A stretch of DNA of 64,000 bases from Brachionus manjavacas (lineage: Eukaryota; Rotifera; Eurotatoria; Ploima; Brachionidae), in assembly GCA_019054805.1 (NCBI GenBank), contig JAHQIY010000021.1, positions 1,066,501 to 1,130,500 of the forward strand, given 5' to 3'. The notes under the pieces are model-generated. The model had not been told where the DNA came from, did no database searches, and saw only the letters and a list, made by a program, of their open reading frames with translations. Below are positions 37,506 through 45,023 of this stretch, in pieces; position 1 is the first letter of the stretch, and each line of letters begins with the position of its first letter. A program made the position numbers and the translations under genes.

Positions 37506-38399
37506 ATGACACTTATAAACAACACCCTAAAAGAAGGCTACAAATACGCAATATTATTAAACTTACAACAAAAAGGTAGCAAACTTAGTGATTGCGTGCG
37601 TGTAGAACAACAAAACATTAACAAAACTTTTTACGACCAAATAGGCCCAACCGAAGCCATAGATATTACTAGAAAACAACAAGACACACCCTTGCTAAAC
37701 ACTAAGTTTGATAGACGCTTTGTTACGTTAGTAACATCCGACTGGGGCGATTTAGTAGAAAACGAAGCTCATTTAACCATGCTAACAGACCCAACCTCTG
37801 CATACGCCCTAAACGCCGCCTACGCTTTAGGCAGAAAAAAGGATATTAGAATAATAGAAGCCGCTTTAGGCAACGCATGGAGTGGCAACAACGGAGACTC
37901 GCCCATAAGTATGCTAGGTATGAAAGCCGTAGAAGTAGACTATACCGAAGGTAGCCAAAAAACCGCAACAGGCTTAACCATAGAAAAACTACGCAAAGCC
38001 AGAGAACTACTAGACGACGCCGATGTAGATGATGATGAAGAACAATACTGCGTGGTTACTTCTAAGCAAGTTAGCGATTTATTACGTACCACCGAAGTAA
38101 CATCCGAAGACTACAACAGCGTAAAAGCTTTAGTAGACGGCAAAATAGATACCTTTATGGGCTTTAAGTTTAAGCGTGTTTCTAGTGCTATTTTACCTAT
38201 TTCGGGCTTTGATAAAGTTTCGCGTAGTGTATTGTGTTTTGCTAAAAGTGGCTTGCTAATGGGTATTAATAACGATATTAAAGTAGATATTAGCCCAAGA
38301 CCAGACAAACGTATGGCTACCCAAGTTTATGCTAGTATTTCGTGCGGAGCAGTTAGAATGAGCGAGAAAAAAGTTGTACCTATTTATTGTAAAGAGTAA
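37506..38399 (+). CDS. Major capsid protein, HK97-fold type
   Basis: A 297-residue protein with the pattern of the phage_capsid_2 group: TPLLNTKFDRRFVTLVTSDWG, then LTDPTSAYALNAAYALGRKKD and IIEAALG, followed by an IEKLRKARELLDDADVDDDE segment and a C-terminal IDISPRPDKRMATQVYA region. It would form the virion shell. It is followed by a strong terminator, in keeping with the high expression of capsid genes. An AGGAG site precedes the start. Confidence 0.88.
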   Translation: MTLINNTLKEGYKYAILLNLQQKGSKLSDCVRVEQQNINKTFYDQIGPTEAIDITRKQQDTPLLNTKFDRRFVTLVTSDWGDLVENEAHLTMLTDPTSAYALNAAYALGRKKDIRIIEAALGNAWSGNNGDSPISMLGMKAVEVDYTEGSQKTATGLTIEKLRKARELLDDADVDDDEEQYCVVTSKQVSDLLRTTEVTSEDYNSVKALVDGKIDTFMGFKFKRVSSAILPISGFDKVSRSVLCFAKSGLLMGINNDIKVDISPRPDKRMATQVYASISCGAVRMSEKKVVPIYCKE

Positions 38400-38449
38400 T
38401 TTTTTAATAAACCATAACCTATAATCTAAAAATTATAAACATAGCCAAT

Positions 38450-38497
38450 AATAAGGTTTTATAGTTAACCTTGTTGCTATAAAGCCTTATTTTTTTA
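38450..38497 (+). terminator. Strong intrinsic terminator after the capsid gene
   Basis: A 15-bp stem (38450-38464 with 38477-38491, one G-U pair) and a 12-base loop are followed by six Ts. It separates the capsid gene from the tail genes. Confidence 0.85.
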
Positions 38498-38512
38498 TAA
38501 AGGATTTTAAAA

Positions 38513-39088
38513 ATGTTAAACAATACCAAACTTATTATATGTAATAAAGCCTTAGCTTTAGTTAAGCAAGCTCCGTTAGATAATTTAACCGATAAAACTA
38601 AAGAAGTAGAAATTGTTAATTTAAACTATAACCTAACCAAAAGCTTTGTACTAGCCAGTTATGTGTGGGGTAATGCTTTAGTTAAAGATGTATTTTTGCA
38701 AAATCAACAAACCGCAGAAAACAACCTTGGTAATTATAAATTTAAATATTTACTACCTAATAATTTAATTAAAATTGTTGCGGTAAATTCTAATAGTTAT
38801 AACATACAAAACAACTATTTATTTACCAATTGCAACAACTGTTGTTTATCTTACATTTATAATATTGCCGAAGAAGATATGCCAATTTACCTAGTAAACT
38901 ATTTTTGTGTAAAACTAGCATTAGATATTAGCTACAGTTTTATAGAAGACCTAAGCTACATTAACTATTTACGTGCTTTAGCAGAAAACGAATTTAAACT
39001 AGCAACTAATATAGACTCTAAAAGCCAAGCAACCAATAACAACATTAACAGCCAACTAATTAGCAGATTATGGATTGTTAATTCTTAA
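38513..39088 (+). CDS. Tail tubular protein A-like (gp11 type)
   Basis: A 191-residue protein resembling the T7 gp11 adaptor that seals the portal. Family-type features are the N-terminal ICNKALALVKQAPLDNL, the NYNLTKSFVLASYVWGNAL stretch and the C-terminal helical region with ALAENEFKLA. It begins just after the capsid terminator with an AAAGGA ribosome site. Assignment relies on pattern and gene order. Confidence 0.78.
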   Translation: MLNNTKLIICNKALALVKQAPLDNLTDKTKEVEIVNLNYNLTKSFVLASYVWGNALVKDVFLQNQQTAENNLGNYKFKYLLPNNLIKIVAVNSNSYNIQNNYLFTNCNNCCLSYIYNIAEEDMPIYLVNYFCVKLALDISYSFIEDLSYINYLRALAENEFKLATNIDSKSQATNNNINSQLISRLWIVNS

Positions 39089-39160
39089 ATTTTAATACTT
39101 AATTTTTAATACAAATCACTGTAGCAACTACAATGTTTAATAATACGGATAAAAACAGCA

Positions 39161-41164
39161 ATGGTAAAAAAATTTCAAGTAAATTTAGCTAAATTTACCC
39201 ACGGGCAAATAGATAACACCTTTAACTTTTATAACTTTAATGGTAATTATTACGAAACCGCTAATAAAATACAAAATTTTATACTAAACAATAACGCACT
39301 ACAACGCAGACCCCCACTGCAGTGTATAAAAGTTATACAAGGCAATAGTAATTGTTTTATTTATGGTATTAATAACAATAGCAATACTATGTTGGCATTA
39401 GTAATACATAATTTAAACGCCAATAATATAGAAAGCAACCAACAAGTAGAGTTTTATAACCATAAAAATTTATTAGGTTGCCAGTATCCTAAAAAATTTA
39501 CCCATAGTTTTAGTAACGCACAAGCTAATCTTAACCACTATAGTGTTTACAACAATACACTGTATTTATTTAGTAACTACTATAGCTACCAAATAAATTT
39601 AAATAATTTTTTAAACACACCGCCAGCGGGTTTTAATCTTATAGATGGCCCCTATATAGATAATACCGATACATCTACCACCTTTTATGCAAACAACACC
39701 ATTAACCTAGAAGGTAAAACTATGCAAATAGTTACCACCAATAAACAGCTAGATAATAAAGATTTATATAAAGATAACCACAGATTTATAAAAATTTTAA
39801 ATTCTGGCGTATGGGTTTCTATGAAATACTACGCCAGTAGCAACCAGCTTAACTTAATTGTAGAAATGCTTAATACGTTTGTAGATACATCGGTTAGTAA
39901 TACCTACAAATTAGGTATTAGCCACACTAAACGTTGGCATATGTTTACTTTTTATTTAAACCGTTTGTATATTGCCTATAACAACAATTATATTGGGGTT
40001 TCTATGCAAAATAATTTAAATACGTTTTCTTCTACCGCACGTATACAAAATGCAGAAGGCAAACCTAGTAACCAAGTTTATGCTAATAACGGTTTTTATT
40101 TTTGTATTCCGCAAGGCGGTAATATTACATGGTTAAACACTTGTAATGCAGGCGTGTTGGTAGGTATGCAACAGGGCTTGTATTTGGTTTTATCTTTTAA
40201 AACAGAAGAAAATATTTCGCCGTTAAATTATAAAGTTAATAAATTGTTTAATACCAACTGCGGTACAGCTTTTTGTAACGATTTTAGCGGTACGGTATTT
40301 GCAGATATTACTGGTAAACTGTTATATAAAGTTGAAGTTAGCTCTAGTGCAGATGCTACACTACAACAACTAAACGTTTATTGCACTAGCTTGTTTAACA
40401 GCGGTATTAAAAAAATGGTTTCTAGCCAGTATCCGCACAATACTTTATGGATACTGCTAAACAATGGCACCTTAGTTACAGCAACACTTAGCAACACCAA
40501 CCCACAAACCTATAGTTTTGCCACCCACAGTATAAACTTACAGCAGTGTGTAATACAAGATATTGCCTATGCATACAACAATAACTACAGTTATATGTAT
40601 TTTATAGTGCAACGTATTATTAACAATAAACCAGTAGTTACACTAGAGTATATGGATTTACTTAACAACAACGCAGTGTTTTTAGATTTAATGTATACAT
40701 ACAGTGTAAGCAATAATGTTATTACCAATTTATACTCGTACAACAATACTAATGTTACCGTTGTGGTTAATGGTATTAATTTAGGGGTATATAAAGTAGT
40801 TAACAACCAAGTAACTTTAAACAGTAGTGCAGGTGTTTTTAATAACGTGGTTGCTTATGTTGGCTATGCTTATAGTTCGGTATATACTACGCCCAAAATA
40901 GATTATTCCGAAGGCTTTACATCTACCCAAAGTTCTAAGCAAATAGTTAGTGCTACCGTTACTTTAAGCTGTGGCAATGGCTTTGTTGTGCAAAATGCCA
41001 ACTGTAACAAACATTTAACTACAGTTGCTATTAATAATTATAATCAACCAAAAAGCTTTGTGCTTAATACCGCTTGGCATACGCAACCTTGTATAAGTTT
41101 TGTGCAAAATAATCATTTAAACTTAGGTATTACAAGTATTAAGTTAAATTTATTAAGCAACTAA
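39161..41164 (+). CDS. Tail tubular protein B-like nozzle (gp12 type)
   Basis: A 667-residue beta-rich protein. The N-terminus (LAKFTHGQIDNTFNFYNFNGNY, then NKIQNFILNNNALQRRPP) matches the usual start of podovirus nozzle proteins, in which a small set of loci is measured against a reference frame with a conserved RRPG-like turn. The rest is strand-rich and very Asn/Tyr-rich, with propeller-like repeats. It would form the tail nozzle with the gp11-type adaptor. Confidence 0.8.
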   Translation: MVKKFQVNLAKFTHGQIDNTFNFYNFNGNYYETANKIQNFILNNNALQRRPPLQCIKVIQGNSNCFIYGINNNSNTMLALVIHNLNANNIESNQQVEFYNHKNLLGCQYPKKFTHSFSNAQANLNHYSVYNNTLYLFSNYYSYQINLNNFLNTPPAGFNLIDGPYIDNTDTSTTFYANNTINLEGKTMQIVTTNKQLDNKDLYKDNHRFIKILNSGVWVSMKYYASSNQLNLIVEMLNTFVDTSVSNTYKLGISHTKRWHMFTFYLNRLYIAYNNNYIGVSMQNNLNTFSSTARIQNAEGKPSNQVYANNGFYFCIPQGGNITWLNTCNAGVLVGMQQGLYLVLSFKTEENISPLNYKVNKLFNTNCGTAFCNDFSGTVFADITGKLLYKVEVSSSADATLQQLNVYCTSLFNSGIKKMVSSQYPHNTLWILLNNGTLVTATLSNTNPQTYSFATHSINLQQCVIQDIAYAYNNNYSYMYFIVQRIINNKPVVTLEYMDLLNNNAVFLDLMYTYSVSNNVITNLYSYNNTNVTVVVNGINLGVYKVVNNQVTLNSSAGVFNNVVAYVGYAYSSVYTTPKIDYSEGFTSTQSSKQIVSATVTLSCGNGFVVQNANCNKHLTTVAINNYNQPKSFVLNTAWHTQPCISFVQNNHLNLGITSIKLNLLSN

Positions 41165-41180
41165 CAATAAGGTTAATAAT

Positions 41181-41630
41181 ATGCGTATAAGCCCACAAGG
41201 TATAAATTTTATACTAAAGCACGAAAACTGCAAACTTACTTTATACAAAGATAGTGCCAACCATTACACCATAGGGGTAGGGCATAAATGTAGCACTGCC
41301 CAAATACAGCAATTTAAAAACGGAATATCTAAATCTACAGCTATACAGCTATTGTATGCAGATTTAATAACACCCACCAATAGTGTTAATAATTTAGGGC
41401 TTAGTTTATTGCAATATCAGGCAGATGCCCTAATTAGCTTAATTTTTAATATTGGTAGTGGTAATTTTTCTAAAAGTACTTTAAAGCAAGTTTTGTTAAG
41501 TAACTGTAACAATTTTACCCACATTAAAACTAATTGGCTTAAATTTAGTTATGCCAATAAAAAATTTGTTAAAGGCCTTTATAACAGACGCCTTAACGAA
41601 ACCAACCTATACATAAACAATATATATTAA
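41181..41630 (+). CDS. GH24 phage lysozyme (endolysin)
   Basis: A 149-residue muramidase of the T4-lysozyme family, with catalytic Glu15, Asp24 and Thr30 at the same 9 and 6 residue spacing as T4 lysozyme (HENCKLTLYKDSANHYTIGVGH). No signal peptide is visible, so it would rely on a holin or act in virion entry. It begins 16 bases after the nozzle gene. Confidence 0.92.
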   Translation: MRISPQGINFILKHENCKLTLYKDSANHYTIGVGHKCSTAQIQQFKNGISKSTAIQLLYADLITPTNSVNNLGLSLLQYQADALISLIFNIGSGNFSKSTLKQVLLSNCNNFTHIKTNWLKFSYANKKFVKGLYNRRLNETNLYINNIY

Positions 41631-41669
41631 CCACAACAACCACCAACCATACAAAGGAACAAATACATT

Positions 41670-42050
41670 ATGACCACAATTAATCTACAAAAACTATATT
41701 CTAGCGTAAATAACAATTTAGCCTTTGGCAATAGCAAAAACATTGTAGTGCTAAATAGTAAATTGCAACAATTGGCAGATTCTTACAATAACGCTTTATA
41801 TAATCTTAATAATGCTAGCAACACGCAATTAGCAAATTTAAGTAGCAATAAAAGTAAATACGCCAGTAACGGTAGCTTTACCGAACAACAGCAAGCCCTA
41901 AAGCAACAACAAAAAAAACAAGCAGAAAGCTTAAAGCAAAAAACTTATCAACAACAACAGCAGTTAATTTTGCAAAATCAACAAAAAATGTTACAGAATC
42001 ATTTAAAGCAAGCAGGTAGTATTTTTACTAAGTTAAATAAATTTTTTTAA
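41670..42050 (+). CDS. Small Gln-rich coiled-coil protein, unknown
   Basis: A 126-residue protein whose second half is an almost uninterrupted Gln/Lys helix (residues 65-115), probably a coiled coil. It ends the virus module and has an AAGGA ribosome site. The place after the tail genes suits an internal virion protein, but there is no sequence support beyond that. Confidence 0.65.
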   Translation: MTTINLQKLYSSVNNNLAFGNSKNIVVLNSKLQQLADSYNNALYNLNNASNTQLANLSSNKSKYASNGSFTEQQQALKQQQKKQAESLKQKTYQQQQQLILQNQQKMLQNHLKQAGSIFTKLNKFF

Positions 42051-42109
42051 TTAATGTTAAATAATTATTAATAATTATTGCTTGTTATACTTTGTTTTAA
42101 GCCAAAAAT

Positions 42110-42150
42110 ACAGCAAATAGCTTTTTTAAGTGTTATTTGTTGTATTTTTT
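42110..42150 (+). terminator. Intrinsic terminator at the end of the virus module
   Basis: A 10-bp stem (42110-42119 with 42134-42143, one G-U pair) with a 14-base loop is followed by six Ts. Confidence 0.75.
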
Positions 42151-42183
42151 GTTTTACATTACTATGCATTTTATTGTATTTTT

Positions 42184-42225
42184 ATAAAGTTGTTTGTTTT
42201 TGTTATTACACAGCAAATAACTTTA
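42184..42225. repeat. 12-bp inverted repeat upstream of the YfcC-type gene
   Basis: The arms TAAAGTTGTTTG (42184-42195) and CAAATAACTTTA (42214-42225) match at 11 of 12 positions, plus a G-U pair. The right arm ends about 35 bases before the start codon; an operator or mRNA leader hairpin is possible. The CAGCAAATA at 42211 also occurs at 42111. Confidence 0.5.
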
Positions 42226-42259
42226 TATAATTTAAAATAAAATAAGAGGTTACAACGTT

Positions 42260-43660
42260 ATGTTTGCTTTTCGATTTCACTTTCCACACGCACTAACAAT
42301 TATTTCTGTATTAATTGTGCTATCTGCTTTAAGTACTTTTTTTGTACCAGCAGGAAAGTTTGACCGAAAGTACGACAAACAGCTAGAACGAGAAGTTGTA
42401 ATACCAAACACATACAAAACAGTAGATAGCAACCCGCAAGGTTATAAAAGCGTATTTACTTCGTTTATTAAAGGTATACAAGATGCTTCGGCAATAGTGG
42501 CTTACGTACTAGTAGTAGGCGGAGCCTACGGTATTATTATGTCTACTGGGGCTTTAAACAACGGCTTAGCGGTTTTAATTAAAAAGTTAGGCACTAAAGT
42601 TAGGTTGCTTATTCCTATTGTAATGCTTTTGCTTTCTATAGCGGGCACCACCGCCGGAATGTGGGAAGAAACCTTGGTTTTTTACGCAATTATGGTAGCA
42701 TTAATGGTTTCTGCAGGGTTTGATGCCCTAGTAGGCGTTGCCGTTATAGTATTAGGGGCGGGTACTGGTAATTTAGCTTCTACGTTAAATCCGTTTGCTA
42801 CAGGTATTGCTTCGCAAATTGCAGAAATACCACTAAAAGATGGAATTTCGTGGAGGGTTATTGCTTGGGTTTGTTGTGTAATAGTTTCGGTTTCTTATGT
42901 TTTATGGTATGCTAGCAGAGTGCATAAAAATCCAGAAAAATCTTTTATTTCTGCTAAAAAAAGACAAGAACACATACAGTTTTTTACCGAAACTAAAGAT
43001 GCTAAAAATATACAAACCGCAACCTTTAGCAAAAAAGATGCCCTAGTAGTAGCAGGCTTTGTTACCAACATTGGCACTATGATGTACGGCGTTATTAACC
43101 ACGGTTGGTATATGGCAGAACTTTCTATGAGCTTTTTAACCTTAGCCTTGTTTAGTGCCATTGTATTTAAAATGAACGAAACTAAATTATGGGAAAACTT
43201 TATAAAGGGGTCTGAAAGTTTGGTTTCGGCTGCCCTTGTAATTGGCTTTGCCAGAGCAATTGTTATGGTAGCAGACGAAGGCAACATTGTAGATACAGTG
43301 CTAAACTTTATTGCTAACACCTTAAGCGGATTAAGTAGCACGGTTTTTATTGTAGTTAATTTAATTTTTCAATTATTTGTTGGTATTTTTGTGCCTTCTT
43401 CTTCGGGGCATGCGGCTTTAACCATGTCTATTATGGCTCCGTTGGCAGATTTATTTAGCATTCCTCGTAGCTCGGTAGTTACTGCTATGCAATTTGCTTC
43501 TGGTTTGGCTAACTTTTTTACCCCAACCGCAGGCGTTTTAATGGCGGGTATATCTATTGCTAAAATAGGTTACGGCACTTGGTTAAAGTTTGTGTTGCCT
43601 TTGTTGGTAATTCAATTTATAATTACAGCTATAATACTAGTATTATCTGTAACTATATAA
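42260..43660 (+). CDS. YfcC/ArcD-type transporter
   Basis: A 466-residue inner-membrane protein with about 12 helices, of the YfcC family (C4-dicarboxylate/amino acid transporters). Typical stretches are FPHALTIISVLIVLSALSTFFVPAG, AGTTAGMWEETLVFY, GAGTGNLASTLNPFATGIAS and FVPSSSGHAALTMSIMAPL. Members are often called basic amino acid antiporters, though few have been tested. For an intracellular bacterium, uptake of host amino acids is a plausible role. It has an AGAGG ribosome site and lies 18 bases before the first rhodanese. Confidence 0.88.
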   Translation: MFAFRFHFPHALTIISVLIVLSALSTFFVPAGKFDRKYDKQLEREVVIPNTYKTVDSNPQGYKSVFTSFIKGIQDASAIVAYVLVVGGAYGIIMSTGALNNGLAVLIKKLGTKVRLLIPIVMLLLSIAGTTAGMWEETLVFYAIMVALMVSAGFDALVGVAVIVLGAGTGNLASTLNPFATGIASQIAEIPLKDGISWRVIAWVCCVIVSVSYVLWYASRVHKNPEKSFISAKKRQEHIQFFTETKDAKNIQTATFSKKDALVVAGFVTNIGTMMYGVINHGWYMAELSMSFLTLALFSAIVFKMNETKLWENFIKGSESLVSAALVIGFARAIVMVADEGNIVDTVLNFIANTLSGLSSTVFIVVNLIFQLFVGIFVPSSSGHAALTMSIMAPLADLFSIPRSSVVTAMQFASGLANFFTPTAGVLMAGISIAKIGYGTWLKFVLPLLVIQFIITAIILVLSVTI

Positions 43661-43677
43661 AACATAGGTAAATTGTA

Positions 43678-44028
43678 ATGATAAAAGAAATAACCGCTTT
43701 AGAATTAGAGCAATTAATGTTAAATAAAGATAAAAATTTATTATTAATAGACGTACGCACATTGCCAGAATTTGCCAACGGCTTTATTAAAAACGCCGTG
43801 CATATGCCACTAGATGTTGCCACGGCAGATAAAGTAGAAGCTTTAATTAATAAAAATAATTTGCTTAACGCTAAAGTGGTTATTTATTGCCAAGGGGGCG
43901 TGCGTAGTGCAAACTTTGCTTATTCTATATCTGCTAATGATTTAGAACTTCTGCACGACCTAGGTGCCACTATTTACAATTTAAAAGGTGGTATTGTTAC
44001 TTGCAGTGCAAATATGTTAACCAAGTAA
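43678..44028 (+). CDS. Rhodanese-like sulfurtransferase, first copy
   Basis: A 116-residue single-domain rhodanese. The active-site loop is YCQGGVRSAN with the catalytic Cys near residue 76; the N-terminal LLIDVRTLPEFANGFIKNAVHMP is the typical CH2A motif. It would move sulfane sulfur to an acceptor. It is followed by a second, different rhodanese after 24 bases. Partner is unknown; the nearby ISC system is a candidate. Confidence 0.9.
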   Translation: MIKEITALELEQLMLNKDKNLLLIDVRTLPEFANGFIKNAVHMPLDVATADKVEALINKNNLLNAKVVIYCQGGVRSANFAYSISANDLELLHDLGATIYNLKGGIVTCSANMLTK

Positions 44029-44052
44029 TTTTTAATTAAAATAGGTGCAATT

Positions 44053-44379
44053 ATGCAAATATTAGCCACTTACTTAGATAATTTAATTAAAACCAACCCC
44101 AACGTTGTTATTATAGATGTTAGAGACGCAGAAGAATACAATAAATATCATATTTCTAACGCAATTAATATTAACATTGGCAGTATATCTTTAAATACAT
44201 TAGTTAGTGTTTTAAATTTAAACGCTAACAGCAATTTAACACTGGTTACTTACTGCAACACAGGTGGCAGAGGCGGTAGAGCATACGAACTTATAAAAAC
44301 TTTACTAGCCAACTACCCCAATGTTAATGTGCTAAATTTACAACACGGTATTAATAGTTATATTAAGCTAAAAATATAA
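44053..44379 (+). CDS. Rhodanese-like sulfurtransferase, second copy
   Basis: A 108-residue single-domain rhodanese. It has VIIDVRDAEEYNKYHISNAINI and the active-site loop YCNTGGRGGRAYEL, with catalytic Cys near residue 76. It is only distantly similar to the first copy. Tandem location and direction indicate one operon with the YfcC-type gene and the NDUFS4-like gene, which starts 13 bases later. Confidence 0.9.
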   Translation: MQILATYLDNLIKTNPNVVIIDVRDAEEYNKYHISNAININIGSISLNTLVSVLNLNANSNLTLVTYCNTGGRGGRAYELIKTLLANYPNVNVLNLQHGINSYIKLKI

Positions 44380-44392
44380 GGACTTTACAAAA

Positions 44393-44692
44393 ATGCAAGC
44401 AGTTATTTACAAACCAGCACGCAACGTAATGCAGGCAGGCTTAGGCAACACAAAACAATGGGCTTTAGAAATTAAAAACTCCGCTAATGTTACTTTAAAT
44501 AATTTGGTTAAAGTACCTAGCCAAGTTGGGGGTAGTGGGATAAAATTATTTTTTGAAACCCTAGAACTAGCAACCGAATTTGCTAAGGCCAACAATATTA
44601 CTTATTCGGTAATTAATACGGCAAATAAAGTTATGGTACACAAGCAATACCAAGACAACATTACTAAAAACCGCAATAATTATTACTTTTAA
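44393..44692 (+). CDS. Complex I accessory subunit, NDUFS4-like
   Basis: A 99-residue protein of the family 'ETC complex I subunit conserved region', the bacterial counterpart of mitochondrial NDUFS4. The pattern AVIYKPARNVMQAGLGNTKQWALEI, the FETLELATEFAKANNITY segment and the C-terminal HKQYQDNI match the family. It stabilises the NADH-oxidising arm of NADH dehydrogenase. It is found in alphaproteobacteria and mitochondria. It is last in an operon with two rhodaneses. Confidence 0.92.
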   Translation: MQAVIYKPARNVMQAGLGNTKQWALEIKNSANVTLNNLVKVPSQVGGSGIKLFFETLELATEFAKANNITYSVINTANKVMVHKQYQDNITKNRNNYYF

Positions 44693-44759
44693 GTTTTTGT
44701 TAAAATTAATTGTTGATTTTTAATAATAATAACGCTATAATAATTTTTATAAATAATAC

Positions 44760-44836
44760 GCACCCATAGCTCAGCAGGATAGAGCAACTGCCTTCTAAGC
44801 AGTAGGTCATACGTTCGAATCGTGTTGGGTGCGCCA
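44760..44836 (+). tRNA. tRNA-Arg(UCU)
   Basis: A 77-base cloverleaf starting GCACCCATAGCTCAG with anticodon TCT in the loop CTTCTAA, T arm GTTCGAATC and acceptor TGGGTGC, discriminator G, encoded CCA at 44834-44836. Confidence 0.96.
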
Positions 44837-44925
44837 TCTATTTTTGGCTAAATCTTTTGTGGCTAAACCTTTTCTATTTCTCTTTAATTTTTATTTTAAA
44901 CAAACACTTTGTTTTTGTTAACCAT

Positions 44926-44954
44926 TTGTTAACTTTTTTGGTTTATTATATAAT
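44926..44954 (+). promoter_or_regulatory. Promoter of the candidate small RNA
   Basis: TTGTTA at 44926-44931, a 17-base spacer and TATAAT at 44949-44954. The predicted start (about 44961) falls on the first base pairs of the following hairpin. Confidence 0.7.
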
Positions 44955-44960
44955 TGATTA

Positions 44961-45020
44961 CGAGATGGAGAGCTGCCATGGATTTTATAAATCTGCATAG
45001 GAAAGACCATCTCTCTTTTT
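44961..45020 (+). ncRNA. Candidate ~60-nt small RNA with own promoter and terminator
   Basis: From the predicted start, GAGATGG at 44962-44968 pairs with CCATCTC at 45007-45013, which is followed by a T-rich run to 45021. The loop holds a second hairpin (GATTT-TAT-AAATC, 44981-44993). Promoter, stem and T-run fit a single short RNA exactly. GGAG at 44967-44970 is spaced 7 bases before an ATG at 44978 that opens a 30-codon frame running past the T-run, so a leader peptide is an alternative. The 3' end meets that of the convergent Abi gene. No known family is recognised. Confidence 0.5.
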
Positions 45021-45023
45021 TTA

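Larger units (their letters stand above)
33453..42050 (+). mobile_element. Podovirus-type (T7-like) virion morphogenesis module, remnant or domesticated
   Basis: Nine plus-strand genes in virion order: large terminase, portal, small unknown, scaffold-like, major capsid, tail tube A, tail tube B/nozzle, lysozyme and a small Gln-rich protein. Each listed gene reads as an open frame, but as a prophage the set looks incomplete: no integrase, repressor, replication, small terminase or tail-fibre genes are recognised beside it. Base composition and the Asn/Lys-rich residue use match the flanking host genes, which suggests long residence or a virus of a similar host. No terminal repeats or attachment sites are seen. 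It may be an old virus remnant or a captured, gene-transfer-agent-like module; age is an inference. Confidence 0.85.

Noticed and set aside
33453-42050. Classical alphaproteobacterial RcGTA cluster
   Set aside because: The portal, tail-tube and capsid proteins are podovirus-type, and RcGTA hallmarks (tail tape measure, GTA g12-g15 hub genes) are absent.
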